Assembly: GCF_000756815.1 (NCBI RefSeq)
Contig: NZ_CCVW01000003.1
Location: 620,001 to 684,000 of the forward strand
Reading direction: 5' to 3'
Length of the DNA stretch: 64,000 nt
Origin: Legionella massiliensis
Lineage (GTDB): Bacteria; Pseudomonadota; Gammaproteobacteria; Legionellales; Legionellaceae
In this document: positions 44,879-54,174 of the stretch, piece after piece
Layout: every line of letters starts with the position of its first letter
Numbering within the stretch: position 1 is the stretch's first letter
The notes under the pieces: model-generated
Databases searched by the model: none
The model's input: the letters and a program-made list of their open reading frames with translations, nothing else
What the model was told of the DNA's origin: nothing
Translations under genes and position numbers: made by a program

Positions 44879-45385
44879 ATGAAAAAATATAAACTATTAA
44901 TAAGAATTCTAGGCATTTTGATAATGTGCAGCCAAGCCTATGCTGATTCTGATATTCATACCTATATCAAAGAGGTAAAATCGCGTCCGAGGCAATTGCC
45001 CGAGCCAATTCCCTATTTTGAGCATTTGGCAAAATTTTCATATTCAGGCCGGGATAGCTACCCAAGTCCTTTTCAGCCACGATTGCAAAAAGACGACTCT
45101 AAAAATGCTGCTAGTAACAGGACAACTCTACAAAACTCCTTAAAACAAACTCCTCTAGAATCCTTAAGATTTGTCGGCCTAATGAAGACGCAATCAAAAA
45201 CCTTAGCACTGATCAGTTATCCAGGAGGTGAGCTATCTGGTGTTGTTATTGGGGATTTTCTTGGTACAAATTCTGGAAAGATTGTTGAAATTTCGGAGAA
45301 CTATCTTCGCGTTGAAGAATCCAGTCTTATCGCAGGAAAAAGGGAAAAAAAGCTCAAGGATATTTATTTAATAGACGCTAATTAG
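44879..45385 (+). CDS. pilP: Type IV pilus protein PilP
   Basis: PilP links the PilNO complex to the secretin PilQ across the periplasm. The 168-residue protein has an N-terminal signal sequence (about 1-22) and a C-terminal beta domain from about residue 95 (LESLRFVGLMKTQSKTLALI) typical of PilP. Most homologues are lipoproteins; here LGILIMCS does not fit a lipobox well, and the cleavage may be after QAYA, so it may not be lipidated. An unstructured linker spans about 25-90. Confidence 0.9.
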   Translation: MKKYKLLIRILGILIMCSQAYADSDIHTYIKEVKSRPRQLPEPIPYFEHLAKFSYSGRDSYPSPFQPRLQKDDSKNAASNRTTLQNSLKQTPLESLRFVGLMKTQSKTLALISYPGGELSGVVIGDFLGTNSGKIVEISENYLRVEESSLIAGKREKKLKDIYLIDAN

Positions 45386-45394
45386 GAGTTGGTT

Positions 45395-46891
45395 TTGTTT
45401 AAGATTAATGGAGTGCTATTTTTGGCCTTAGTGTATGGTTATTTATTTAGCAAACCTGATTTTGCTATTGCCCATGGAATTCCAGGCTTAGTTCAAAAAG
45501 AGGGGAATAAAAATAATCAGGTCCGATTAGAACAACAAGACCTGAATCACAAACGTATTTCATTAAATTTTCAAGACATTAAAGTCAGGGCTGTTTTGCA
45601 ATTATTAGCTGAATTTACTGGAATTAATATGGTAGTAAGTGATAAAGTAGACGGCAGTATTACGTTGCGTTTAAATGATGTCCCTTGGGATCAGGCTCTG
45701 AGTATTATTTTGACAACCAGATCTTTAAGTAAACGAATAGTAGGCAATGTCATGCTTATAGCTCCAGCTGAAGAAATAATAGACCGCGAGAAAAAAGAAT
45801 TTAATGTTCGGTCCGATCTTGGAAATCTGATGCCACTTCGTTCTGATTTGATCCAAATAAATTACGCGAAAGCGCAAGATATAGCCATCTTATTGAAAGA
45901 TCAAAATACAACACTTCTTTCTCCTCGAGGTAGCATAAGTGTGGACAATAGAACAAATACAATTTGGATGCAGGATACTGAACAACAAATTGAGCGAATT
46001 AGAAAATATGTGGGACAGGTAGATCTGCCTGTTAAGCAGGTTTTAATAGAGGCGCGTATCGTCAATGTAACTAAAGATTTTGCCAAGGATTTGGGGATCC
46101 GTTTCGGAGTATCAACGCCGAGGCATCTAGCTGGCAAATTAAGGAAGGCTAATCTCTTGCCCCAAGACCTTATACCTGCAGATACAGTTCCTCTGGCTGA
46201 TCGATTAAATCTCGATCTTGCTGCGGCACCCCTTGCAGTTTCTCCCGCATCAGTAGGGATTGCATTAGCTAAATTGGGAAATGGCATCTTACTCGATTTG
46301 GAGTTATCTGCTCTTGAAAGCGAGGGGAAGGGAGAAATAGTTTCAAGTCCTAGGTTGTTAACGACTAATCAACAAACAGCCGTTATTGAATCAGGGGAAG
46401 AGATTCCATATCAGGAATCAACCGCAAGTGGGGCGACAGCTATTGCATTTAAAAAAGCGGTGCTAAGCCTAAAGGTGACACCACATATTACACCTGATAG
46501 TAAGATTTTGATGGATTTGCATATCAGTCAAGATATACCATCATTAAAGGTTTTTAATGGGGTCCCTTCTATTTTAACTAAGGAAATTCAGACCTCGGCT
46601 CTTGTGGATAATGGGCAAACGATCGTATTGGGCGGTATTTATAAACAAAATAAGCACAATGCGGTTAATCGCGTTCCTTTTCTGGGTGAATTACCAGTTG
46701 TAGGTGGATTATTTAGGAATAAAGCAACTAACATTCGAAATGAGGAGTTGCTCATTTTCATTACTCCTAGGATAATAACCAGCAATTTGTCTTTAGGCTT
46801 AGAAAAAGGAAGGGGACAAGCGGTTGCAGGAGGTGTTGAGTTGGATAAGTTTGGTAATCCAGCTATGGAATTGGGCAATCAGGTTCACTAG
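45395..46891 (+). CDS. pilQ: Type IV pilus secretin PilQ (short form, no AMIN domain)
   Basis: PilQ forms the outer-membrane channel for the pilus. The start is placed at the TTG at 45395, with AGGAG six bases before; another TTG at 45389 overlaps the binding site. The 498-residue product has a signal peptide (about 1-28), an STN/N0 domain from ISLNFQDIKVRAVLQLL, an N1 domain from LIQINYAKAQDIAILL, and the secretin core with VPFLGELPVVGGLFR and ELLIFITPRII at the end. The AMIN peptidoglycan-binding domains normal for full-length PilQ are absent, so it is shorter than most and nearer to HofQ/ComE-like forms. Confidence 0.93.
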   Translation: MFKINGVLFLALVYGYLFSKPDFAIAHGIPGLVQKEGNKNNQVRLEQQDLNHKRISLNFQDIKVRAVLQLLAEFTGINMVVSDKVDGSITLRLNDVPWDQALSIILTTRSLSKRIVGNVMLIAPAEEIIDREKKEFNVRSDLGNLMPLRSDLIQINYAKAQDIAILLKDQNTTLLSPRGSISVDNRTNTIWMQDTEQQIERIRKYVGQVDLPVKQVLIEARIVNVTKDFAKDLGIRFGVSTPRHLAGKLRKANLLPQDLIPADTVPLADRLNLDLAAAPLAVSPASVGIALAKLGNGILLDLELSALESEGKGEIVSSPRLLTTNQQTAVIESGEEIPYQESTASGATAIAFKKAVLSLKVTPHITPDSKILMDLHISQDIPSLKVFNGVPSILTKEIQTSALVDNGQTIVLGGIYKQNKHNAVNRVPFLGELPVVGGLFRNKATNIRNEELLIFITPRIITSNLSLGLEKGRGQAVAGGVELDKFGNPAMELGNQVH

Positions 46892-47013
46892 GTGTTGTTA
46901 TGTTTTGCAACAAATAGACTCTAGGGCCTGGTTTTATTCTTAAGCTGCACTACGTTAATCAAACCTGGGGTTTGTTGGCTCCATGTTTCAGTTCAAGGGG
47001 TATGTAATTAAAA

Positions 47014-47541
47014 ATGAGCATAGTTAAAGTACGAAATATATTTCTGATAGGGCCGATGGGAGCAGGTAAGAGCACAATAGGCCGTACTTTGGCAAAGGAG
47101 CTCAAGCTTGAGTTCTATGATTCTGACGAAGTGATAGAAGAGCGCGCAGGAGCTGATATTTCCTGGATTTTTGATATCGAAGGAGAAGATGGATTTCGTC
47201 GTCGCGAGCAAAAAGTAATTGATGAGTTAACCCAAAAAACCAACATTGTATTAGCGACTGGTGGCGGCGTTGTAATGACACCTGAAAATCGAAATGCGCT
47301 AGCAGGCCGAGGCACAGTAATTTACCTAAAAACTTCTTTACAACAACAATATGAACGCACAAAGCGTGATACCAAACGTCCTTTATTGCAAACAGATGAT
47401 TTAGAGGGACGGTTGGAGACCTTGCGCGATGAGCGGGAGCCATTTTATGACGAACTGGCTGATATCAGTTTTGAAACGGATAAATTAACTGTCAAAGCAG
47501 TAGCAAATAACATTATAAAATATATCTATGGCGAAATTTGA
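47014..47541 (+). CDS. aroK: Shikimate kinase I
   Basis: Phosphorylates shikimate in the aromatic amino acid pathway. The 175-residue protein has the P-loop GPMGAGKST at residues 13-21, the substrate-binding [11 protein letters not shown] segment at about 32-42 and TGGGVV near 80. It overlaps aroB by 14 bases, the conserved aroKB arrangement downstream of pilQ. Confidence 0.97.
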   Translation: MSIVKVRNIFLIGPMGAGKSTIGRTLAKELKLEFYDSDEVIEERAGADISWIFDIEGEDGFRRREQKVIDELTQKTNIVLATGGGVVMTPENRNALAGRGTVIYLKTSLQQQYERTKRDTKRPLLQTDDLEGRLETLRDEREPFYDELADISFETDKLTVKAVANNIIKYIYGEI

Positions 47542-48634
47542 TTTATACCAGGAGTTAGATATTCGCCTGCCTGGGCATAGCTATCCTATCCTTATTGGGC
47601 ATAATGCATTAACTGACCCTGATGAACTTCGTAGGTATGTGCCTTCTAGGCAAGTGCTGATTGTAACTAATAATACGATTGCGCCGCATTATCTTAAGTA
47701 TCTCCATACAGCGTTCGAAGACAGACAATGCGATACCGTCATCTTAGAAGATGGTGAGGTATATAAAAACCAGCAAAGTCTGTTTCAGATTTACGATGTT
47801 CTAATTGCAAAACAGCATCATCGTGATACCACTTTAATTGCTTTAGGTGGCGGCGTCGTGGGTGATATTACTGGCTTTGCGGCTGCTACATATCAGAGAG
47901 GGGTGTCTTTCATACAAATCCCAACCAGTTTATTAGCACAAGTCGATGCCTCCATAGGTGGAAAAACAGCAATTAACCACCCACAAGCTAAAAATATGAT
48001 TGGAAGCTTCCATCAACCCAACGCTGTAATCATCGATTTAGATACCTTAGCCACCTTACCAGCTCGTGAGTTTCGAGCCGGTCTTGCTGAAATTATCAAG
48101 TATGCTTTGCTAGCTGGAGGGGCGTTTTTGCAATTGGTTTATAGTGCCTTGCAAGAGGGCTTAGCTAACAATAAGTCTGACAAATTGGCCGAGATCATTA
48201 GCCAATGTTGCCAAATTAAAGCCCAATATGTCCAGGAAGATGAGCGTGAAACAGGCCAGCGTGCTTTACTCAATCTCGGCCATACCTTTGCGCATGCGCT
48301 TGAGGCCTATACTCACTATAGCCGTTGGCTTCATGGTGAAGCTGTATCAATCGGACTATACTGCGCTGCCTTATTATCGCAACGACAGTTAAAAATAGAT
48401 GAGAAAGATTTGTTCTTAGTCGATGAGATGCTGACTATGGCTAAGTTACCACGTAGAATTCCTGGAGATATTGACCTTTATGAGTTGCGTGCTTTAATGT
48501 CACAGGATAAAAAAATTAAAAATAAAAACTTGCGCTTCATATTGATGAAAACGTTTGGCAACTGTTATATCGAAAATCAGGTGTCAGAAGAGGATTTGCG
48601 TTTATCTTTGCAAAGTGCAGTTGAAGGAGATTAG
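47528..48634 (+). CDS. aroB: 3-dehydroquinate synthase
   Basis: Makes 3-dehydroquinate from DAHP using NAD and zinc. The 368-residue protein has [10 protein letters not shown] near 75, the [20 protein letters not shown] motif near 107-126, and zinc ligands in the [17 protein letters not shown] and [10 protein letters not shown] segments near 245-280. It overlaps aroK and is two bases from damX. Confidence 0.97.
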   Translation: MAKFDLYQELDIRLPGHSYPILIGHNALTDPDELRRYVPSRQVLIVTNNTIAPHYLKYLHTAFEDRQCDTVILEDGEVYKNQQSLFQIYDVLIAKQHHRDTTLIALGGGVVGDITGFAAATYQRGVSFIQIPTSLLAQVDASIGGKTAINHPQAKNMIGSFHQPNAVIIDLDTLATLPAREFRAGLAEIIKYALLAGGAFLQLVYSALQEGLANNKSDKLAEIISQCCQIKAQYVQEDERETGQRALLNLGHTFAHALEAYTHYSRWLHGEAVSIGLYCAALLSQRQLKIDEKDLFLVDEMLTMAKLPRRIPGDIDLYELRALMSQDKKIKNKNLRFILMKTFGNCYIENQVSEEDLRLSLQSAVEGD

Positions 48635-48636
48635 CG

Positions 48637-50100
48637 ATGCAAAATGAGGCGATTGAGCCAGGCATTAAAGAGGGACCAGTAGGTAAACAGGTTTTTAAAC
48701 CTAGTTCTTGGTTAACCAAAATTGATTATATTAATCACCTGGTGCTTTTCAGTAATGTCATGATAGCAGTTCTTGCTGAGCGTGCCTCTGGTAAAACAAC
48801 CTTCATCAGTTTATTACAAGCAGGCCTTGATTCTAATATTAAGTCGCATGTTATACAGGCTAAGGCTCCATTTTCGCAGGCTGAATTATTAACACAACTT
48901 AGCACGGCATTTCATTTAAAAGCTGATAGCGATACCAAACTTAGGGATTTGATTGCACAAATCAATGAGCGTAAAGCGCAGATTCTGCTAATAATTGATG
49001 ATGCGCAATATTTACCTGATACGTTTTTACAAGAAGTCTTAAGCGAATTAAAAGAGCAAGGAGCTAGTAGTTTTTTCCATCTTTGCTTAGTTTCTGATCA
49101 TTCTTTATCGACAAGTTTAAACAAGATGGAAAGGGAGCTAATCCACAGCTTGGAACCTGGTAATTTAACAGTGACTGAGACCAAAACCTATCTTCGTCAT
49201 GTTTTACCCTTCTCAAAAAAATTAGATAAAACAATGACTGAGAAGCGGTTAGATCATTTTTATAAATTAACAGAAGGCAATATCGCTCGTATTAATGCCC
49301 AAATGATCGACTATTTTTGTTTTGCAGCTACAACATCAAGTGATAAGAGAAAATATTTAATCAGGGGCTTAAGTTTTGCGGCTACTGCTGCTGTAGCCTT
49401 AATTGCTTCTTCTTATATTTGGCAAAATCAGTTTTTACCCTCATCAGTTGACTTATCATCAGGACATGAATTTGAAGAGTCTGTTGCAGAAATCAGTCAA
49501 CCGTTGCCTTCCTTAGTGCCCGTGGTACCTGTGGCGGAAAGGGAGCTAATTCTGCTTAGCGAATTACCGAATATCCACCAGGAATTGATTAAACGACCCA
49601 GTCAAATACCTGCATGGTATGTTGCTGCAATGAGGCAACAAGTGCAGCCATCTCCTAAACGAGTTGTTGATGTAGCAATTGAAGATGAGAGTGATGATTC
49701 TTTGGTGGTGAGGGATCGAGTTGTAGTAATTCCTAAAACGATTGCTATTCCTCCACCAGCCCAAGTAACGGAAACGATCCCAGAACAAATTGCCCCAGTG
49801 CCTGTTCAACAAGCAGCGGCTCCCAAAGCTGTACCAAAGGTTATTGACAGACCATTTACTATTCAACTGTTAGCGAGTCCAAAACAAGAAGATATTATGC
49901 GTTTTGTTAATAATCATAAAATTAAAAAAACAGCAAAGATCCGCTTAACAAAACGTGATGGAGCGGATTGGTATGTATTGACAATTGGCGAGTATAACCA
50001 GGTTGAGCATGCCCAGGCAGCAATTAAGAGCCTTCCTACCGAGTTAGCTCGCTATAATCCCTGGGTCCGCCCTGTATCCCAGCTTAAGGCTACGGGCTAG
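48637..50100 (+). CDS. damX: DamX-like AAA ATPase with SPOR domain
   Basis: A 487-residue protein with an N-terminal ATPase domain (Walker A in AERASGKTT at about 47-55; Walker B ILLIIDDAQ), a membrane segment (about 245-262), a periplasmic linker, and a C-terminal SPOR domain (about 410-485) that binds denuded peptidoglycan at the septum. DamX is encoded after aroKB in many gammaproteobacteria and modulates division. It ends tail-to-tail with pnuC, the two sharing a CTAG. Confidence 0.9.
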   Translation: MQNEAIEPGIKEGPVGKQVFKPSSWLTKIDYINHLVLFSNVMIAVLAERASGKTTFISLLQAGLDSNIKSHVIQAKAPFSQAELLTQLSTAFHLKADSDTKLRDLIAQINERKAQILLIIDDAQYLPDTFLQEVLSELKEQGASSFFHLCLVSDHSLSTSLNKMERELIHSLEPGNLTVTETKTYLRHVLPFSKKLDKTMTEKRLDHFYKLTEGNIARINAQMIDYFCFAATTSSDKRKYLIRGLSFAATAAVALIASSYIWQNQFLPSSVDLSSGHEFEESVAEISQPLPSLVPVVPVAERELILLSELPNIHQELIKRPSQIPAWYVAAMRQQVQPSPKRVVDVAIEDESDDSLVVRDRVVVIPKTIAIPPPAQVTETIPEQIAPVPVQQAAAPKAVPKVIDRPFTIQLLASPKQEDIMRFVNNHKIKKTAKIRLTKRDGADWYVLTIGEYNQVEHAQAAIKSLPTELARYNPWVRPVSQLKATG

Positions 50101-50687
50101 CTATAATGAACCCTATCAGTCAAGGTGGACTTAAGACGATTGTCTCTTTGCCTGGTCCAGGAGATATAGCCAACTACAGCCATCACAGTATAAATAAACA
50201 TCATGAGACCATGAAAGGCTAAGCGTTTATGCAAATACATATAGGCATAAAGAACATCGGTAAAAAACCAGAGAATCCAGGTTGTAATTATTTTGTAGCA
50301 CATGAGCAACTGTGCTGCTAGGCTAAGTGCGGTGGTAAGCGCGTCAAGCACTGCAACATTTGAATGAGTGAACATTTTTAAGAGACCTAGGATCAATAGG
50401 AAACCACTAATAACAGCAATAAAGAGTAAATACCCTTGTTTTTTAGATAGATGGCCAATAGCTAACTCCTTTTGACTGTGAGATTGGCGCCATAGATACC
50501 AGCCATAGCAATTGCTGAAAAAATAAAACATTTCGAGAGTCATATCGGCATAGATAGCATTTTGCCAATAGAGAAGGCTGTTCAGACTTGTAGCAACTAG
50601 GCCAACCGACCAGGCTTTACTGTCTAAACGAACAAAATAATAGGTTGACAATATAGAGGTCAGAGCCCCAAATAAATCAAGAAACAT
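50097..50687 (-). CDS. pnuC: Nicotinamide riboside transporter PnuC
   Basis: A 196-residue membrane protein with about seven hydrophobic segments and the family core LLYWQNAIYADMTLEMFYFF and a WTRQRD C-terminus. PnuC takes up nicotinamide riboside for NAD synthesis. E. coli PnuC is longer (about 239 residues). No NadR or riboswitch is visible next to it. It converges with damX, overlapping by four bases. Confidence 0.87.
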   Translation of the reverse strand: MFLDLFGALTSILSTYYFVRLDSKAWSVGLVATSLNSLLYWQNAIYADMTLEMFYFFSNCYGWYLWRQSHSQKELAIGHLSKKQGYLLFIAVISGFLLILGLLKMFTHSNVAVLDALTTALSLAAQLLMCYKIITTWILWFFTDVLYAYMYLHKRLAFHGLMMFIYTVMAVVGYISWTRQRDNRLKSTLTDRVHYS

Positions 50688-50780
50688 AGACTAGCTTTAT
50701 ACAATCTTAATATATAACCTTTAGGTATGAGTTTTAGGTTTTTGCCATCGCCTAAAGTATATTTTCAGAATTGTTTTTGT

Positions 50781-50810
50781 TTGGATTTCGACTGGCGCTA
50801 ATTTTATAGT
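50781..50810 (+). promoter_or_regulatory. Candidate promoter of usp
   Basis: TTGGAT and TATAGT are separated by 18 bp, about 75 bp upstream of the usp start. Confidence 0.5.
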
Positions 50811-50885
50811 AAACTGTATGTTATGGGAAATTAAAAAATTTTCTGTTAGTCTTTGTGTAGCTAGAGATAGCCAAGGAGAGAAACT

Positions 50886-51320
50886 ATGTACAAAAGGGTG
50901 TTATTCGCGACGGATTTTGATGAAGTAGGTATCAGAGCCGCTCATAAGGCGAAAAAAATTGCAGATGAAAATGGTGCGGACTTGCTACTTGTTCATGTTG
51001 TTGAACCAATTCCTGCCTATGCTTATCCAGGTTTTGCTGGTTTTGCTGAAGTTGAAGTATCTATACGTGAGCAAGCTGAGAAAGAATTGGCTAACTTAGC
51101 TAGACAGCTAGGAGTTGATGACAAGCATTGTATGATTGAATTCGGCTCAACCAAGAATGAAATTCTTCGGGTGGCGCAGGAAAAGAAAATCGATTTGATT
51201 GTTACTGGCAGCCACGGCAAACATGGCCTTGCACTCTTACTAGGCTCAACTGCAAATGCCATTCTCCATGGCGCTGAGTGTGATGTTCTGATTGTTCGTC
51301 CTGTACCAGCACACGATTAA
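50886..51320 (+). CDS. Universal stress protein UspA family
   Basis: A 144-residue single-domain Usp. It shows the ATP-binding signature G-x-x-G-x9-G-S/T as GSHGKHGLALLLGST near residues 109-123, the VLFATDFDE start, and the VLIVRP end. A Shine-Dalgarno AAGGAG precedes the ATG, and a strong terminator follows. Usp proteins respond to stress by ATP-dependent means; the target is unknown. Confidence 0.93.
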   Translation: MYKRVLFATDFDEVGIRAAHKAKKIADENGADLLLVHVVEPIPAYAYPGFAGFAEVEVSIREQAEKELANLARQLGVDDKHCMIEFGSTKNEILRVAQEKKIDLIVTGSHGKHGLALLLGSTANAILHGAECDVLIVRPVPAHD

Positions 51321-51326
51321 TAATAG

Positions 51327-51366
51327 GCTGATCCATGTTGGGTTCTACATGGATCAGCTTTTTTTT
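51327..51366 (+). terminator. Rho-independent terminator of usp
   Basis: A perfect 12-bp stem (GCTGATCCATGT / ACATGGATCAGC) with an eight-base loop is followed by eight T residues. It lies just after the usp stop codon. Confidence 0.9.
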
Positions 51367-51379
51367 GCCTTGATAGTAA

Positions 51380-51457
51380 TAGGTCACTCCGTACCCAAGA
51401 AAGTCCACTTTTCTCTCGACCTGGACTCAAAATTGAACTTTCTCCAAGATTTTTACA
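51380..51457. repeat. Repeat family D, copy 2 (inverted)
   Basis: This is the near-identical reverse complement of 38254-38331. The internal AAAGTCCACTTTTCTCTCGA and AAATTGAACTTTC blocks allow a hairpin. It lies just after the usp terminator. Confidence 0.8.
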
Positions 51458-51587
51458 TCCCACGTGGCTATTACCCTTGATATACCAAAAATATTCTGTG
51501 AATAGAAAGTGAGGGGTTATCTATAATCGCCGTCCTAGCGCTATACTTATAATTAAGACAGCTTGATCTTATAAAGAGGGTGCTGAG

Positions 51588-51878
51588 ATGAGCTTAAAAT
51601 TATGGCCTATGCTTACACTGATTTTGGGATTGGCTAGTTATAACCTCTGTTATAGCTACTATGTTAACGGGGGTAATACTGTCATTATCGTTAATCAGCC
51701 CGCTGGCTATTACAACGGTTATCCTCCTTACAATTATCCCTATTATAATTCCTACTATCCTCCTAACTACGGCTACGGCCCTTATTATTATTTCCCACGA
51801 TATCGTTGCGCAGTAGTGCCACGCTGTTATCCTTCAGGTTCTTGTAATTATCAGAATCAAGAATGTGGATATTATTGA
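51588..51878 (+). CDS. Small secreted tyrosine/proline-rich protein
   Basis: This 96-residue protein has a hydrophobic leader (about 1-23), then a low-complexity region of Tyr, Pro, Asn and Gly. It has about 23 tyrosines and five cysteines in all. The PPYNYPYY and PPNYGYGPYYY blocks are Y-P repeats seen in some structural or cell surface proteins, but I know no family. GAGGGTG before the ATG supports the start. The 3' end overlaps the convergent phosphoribosyltransferase gene by seven bases. Confidence 0.65.
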   Translation: MSLKLWPMLTLILGLASYNLCYSYYVNGGNTVIIVNQPAGYYNGYPPYNYPYYNSYYPPNYGYGPYYYFPRYRCAVVPRCYPSGSCNYQNQECGYY

Positions 51879-52516
51879 TTGGCTTTTATTAGTAGCTCAG
51901 TGACTTCTTCATCCGTCGTTTGGTTAAAATCATCGTACCATAAGCCTACGGCATAAAAATTGACGGGGTTTAGTAAGCAAACGAAATTATCAACTCTTCC
52001 AGAAAATTCCTTATAAGTAGAGCAAGCGGCGACGGGCACAGCCACTGCCAAGTGCCTTGGCTTTTGTTTATCTATGCTTTGAACTGCGGCATGCATCGTG
52101 GCCCCCGTTGCTATGCCATCATCAATGAGGATGATCGTTTTATCCTTTAGTTCTAGGGTTGGGAGGTTTGGGCGATATAATTTTTCGCGGCGCTCTAATT
52201 CTTTTTGTTCTTTTTGAATGACTCGCTCTATGAGTGATTCAGATAAATATAAAGAATTGATAATTTCATCATTAAAAATGACTGTACCTCCGCTTGCAAT
52301 TGCTCCCATTGCCAGTTCCTCATGCCCTGGGACACCAAGTTTTCGCACAATAAAAACATCAAGCTGAAGTGAAAGCGCCTTTGCAACCTCATAAGCAACA
52401 GGTACCCCTCCGCGAGGCAAGGCTAAAATAATAGCCTTGGATCTTTGCGAGTATTCCTCTAACCGTTTCGCAAGAGCAATGCCCGCGTCCCTGCGGTCAA
52501 TAAATTTTTCCATCAC
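51872..52516 (-). CDS. Phosphoribosyltransferase family protein
   Basis: A 214-residue protein of the type I PRTase fold. The PRPP-binding motif IILIDDGIATGATM is near residues 128-141, preceded by the PRGGVPVAYEVAKAL loop (about 35-49). Such proteins are often annotated as phosphoribosyltransferases near dienelactone hydrolase domains; the nucleobase substrate is not known. Two ATGs at the start (52516, 52513) are equivalent. Confidence 0.88.
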   Translation of the reverse strand: MMEKFIDRRDAGIALAKRLEEYSQRSKAIILALPRGGVPVAYEVAKALSLQLDVFIVRKLGVPGHEELAMGAIASGGTVIFNDEIINSLYLSESLIERVIQKEQKELERREKLYRPNLPTLELKDKTIILIDDGIATGATMHAAVQSIDKQKPRHLAVAVPVAACSTYKEFSGRVDNFVCLLNPVNFYAVGLWYDDFNQTTDEEVTELLIKANQ

Positions 52517-52698
52517 TTTCTCTATTAAAATTAAATTAGGCTATATATAAATTTTAGAAGATTATTCAATCCTAATAAGATAAGTCAGTTATAAGAAGAT
52601 TATTTTTTGCTAGACAAATGCTTGTTTTTTTTACATCATTGCCACTGAAAAACACTTGATTAAATTAACGTCAGTTATGGGTAAACAAAGGCAAAATT

Positions 52699-53208
52699 AT
52701 GAGAAAAAAAACGATGGTATTTTACTGCTTAACCACTTTATTTTTAACAGTATTTTTAACGCAAAAAATAGCTGCTTCAGCAGCTGATTTTTCATCGATT
52801 GATAGCAGCAATCAAAAAGCGATTTTATATTATGTGAATGAATATAGAGCGAAACACCATTTAAAGCCTTTGAAAATGAATAATCTTATGTCAGAGGAAG
52901 CTGCAAAACATAGTCGTGAAATGGCTAGACATGCTATTCCTTTTGGCCATAAATATTTTGATAAAAGGATTCATCGTTTGTTTGCAGAAATTGGGGACTG
53001 TAAAGGTGGTTCTGAAAATGTTGCTTACAATTATAAAGATGCCAAAGATGTTGTTAAAAACTGGTTAACTAGCTCCGGGCACCGCAGAAATATCGAAGGT
53101 AATTTCAATTTAACTGGCATTGGTCTTGCGCGCGATAGCCGAGGAAAACTATACTTTACTCAGATATTTATACGCACTACAAATCCAGTCTATACTCAAA
53201 AAGCCTAG
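52699..53208 (+). CDS. Secreted CAP (SCP/PR1) domain protein
   Basis: A 169-residue protein with a signal peptide (about 1-27). The CAP domain (about 40-165) shows the expected His in FGHKYFDKR, Glu in GSENVAY and His in SSGHRRNI, which form the putative metal-binding cleft. It resembles YkwD-like CAP proteins of bacteria. Their function is not settled. A hairpin follows at 53224-53250. Confidence 0.88.
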   Translation: MRKKTMVFYCLTTLFLTVFLTQKIAASAADFSSIDSSNQKAILYYVNEYRAKHHLKPLKMNNLMSEEAAKHSREMARHAIPFGHKYFDKRIHRLFAEIGDCKGGSENVAYNYKDAKDVVKNWLTSSGHRRNIEGNFNLTGIGLARDSRGKLYFTQIFIRTTNPVYTQKA

Positions 53209-53223
53209 CGAAATATAACCATA

Positions 53224-53250
53224 GCCATACCAGCCTCTTATTGGTATGGC
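53224..53250 (+). terminator. Hairpin after the CAP gene
   Basis: GCCATACCA pairs with TGGTATGGC across a nine-base loop. It is followed by AAACTCC, so it has no T-run on the + strand. It may be a weak terminator. Confidence 0.45.
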
Positions 53251-53352
53251 AAACTCCGTACCTATTCAGGGGGCGATACAGACTTTCGGTAAATAGGGCG
53301 TAAACGCATACAAATAATCAGTCAGGCCCGGTTTAATTACAGGAGTTTTTAA

Positions 53353-54174
53353 ATGTTGAGTAGTCTGATGAATCACATTTTTCCGCCATTTGTCTTTCTC
53401 CTTTATCTCTTTTTATTACTTGCAACTAGCAAGATATTTCGTCGTGTAAAACACAAAAAAACAAATAAAGAAGAGGTTCAGACTGCGCGTGCAGTTGTTG
53501 GATCAATAAGTTCGCTTTATAGCATTTTTCTCGGGTTTGTTTTGTTTATTCTCTGGAATAACTATCAAAAAGTTAATGAGTATATTAGTTCTGAGGCATC
53601 AAAATTATATGTTATTAATGAAAGTATTAATGGCTTTCCTGCAGAAACTCAGAAAATTCTAAGACAAAATTTAAGCTCATATGTTGCTTCGGTTTTAAAT
53701 GTAGAGCTGCTGGCAATGTCCACTAGAAATGAAAGTCCGGACACTCAGCAGATGTACAATAATTTATATTCGTCTTTTCATAAAACAAAACCTCAAGATC
53801 CGGTGGCTTTTGTTTACTATGGCAATGCTGTTTCTGCGTTGAATCAATTGATTGAGATCAGAAATAATCGTGTGAATATGTTGGATGTATTAATTCCAAA
53901 AGCCTGGTACGTTATTATTTTTTTAGGAGCCGTTCTTATTGTTTTGATTTATTCCTTAGAAACTGATCTAAAAGGAAAGCATTTTCTTTTAGTTTTATCT
54001 GCTTTTTTAAGTTGTTTTCTAACAGCAGTAACTGTTCTTAGTTTTCCATTTTCAGGTTATGGGGAAGTATCCAATAAGCCTTTAGTAAAGGTTTTTAATA
54101 TCATCGAAAACTCTCAAAATAGCATGGAAAATCTTGTGGAACCCAGCAACAAAGATCTATTCATTAGAAGGTGA
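53353..54174 (+). CDS. DUF4239 (bestrophin-like) membrane protein
   Basis: A 273-residue protein with two N-terminal and two C-terminal membrane segments and a central soluble helical part (about 75-180), the layout of DUF4239. The ARAVVGSISSLYSIFLGFVLFI segment (about 45-66) is the most conserved part. The function of the family is unknown; homology to bestrophin channels has been suggested. It converges with mdfA and overlaps it by 18 bases at the 3' ends. Confidence 0.8.
   Translation: MLSSLMNHIFPPFVFLLYLFLLLATSKIFRRVKHKKTNKEEVQTARAVVGSISSLYSIFLGFVLFILWNNYQKVNEYISSEASKLYVINESINGFPAETQKILRQNLSSYVASVLNVELLAMSTRNESPDTQQMYNNLYSSFHKTKPQDPVAFVYYGNAVSALNQLIEIRNNRVNMLDVLIPKAWYVIIFLGAVLIVLIYSLETDLKGKHFLLVLSAFLSCFLTAVTVLSFPFSGYGEVSNKPLVKVFNIIENSQNSMENLVEPSNKDLFIRR

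Noticed and set aside
50688-50885. Riboswitch upstream of pnuC or usp
   Set aside because: No recognisable conserved riboswitch core was seen in the spacer.
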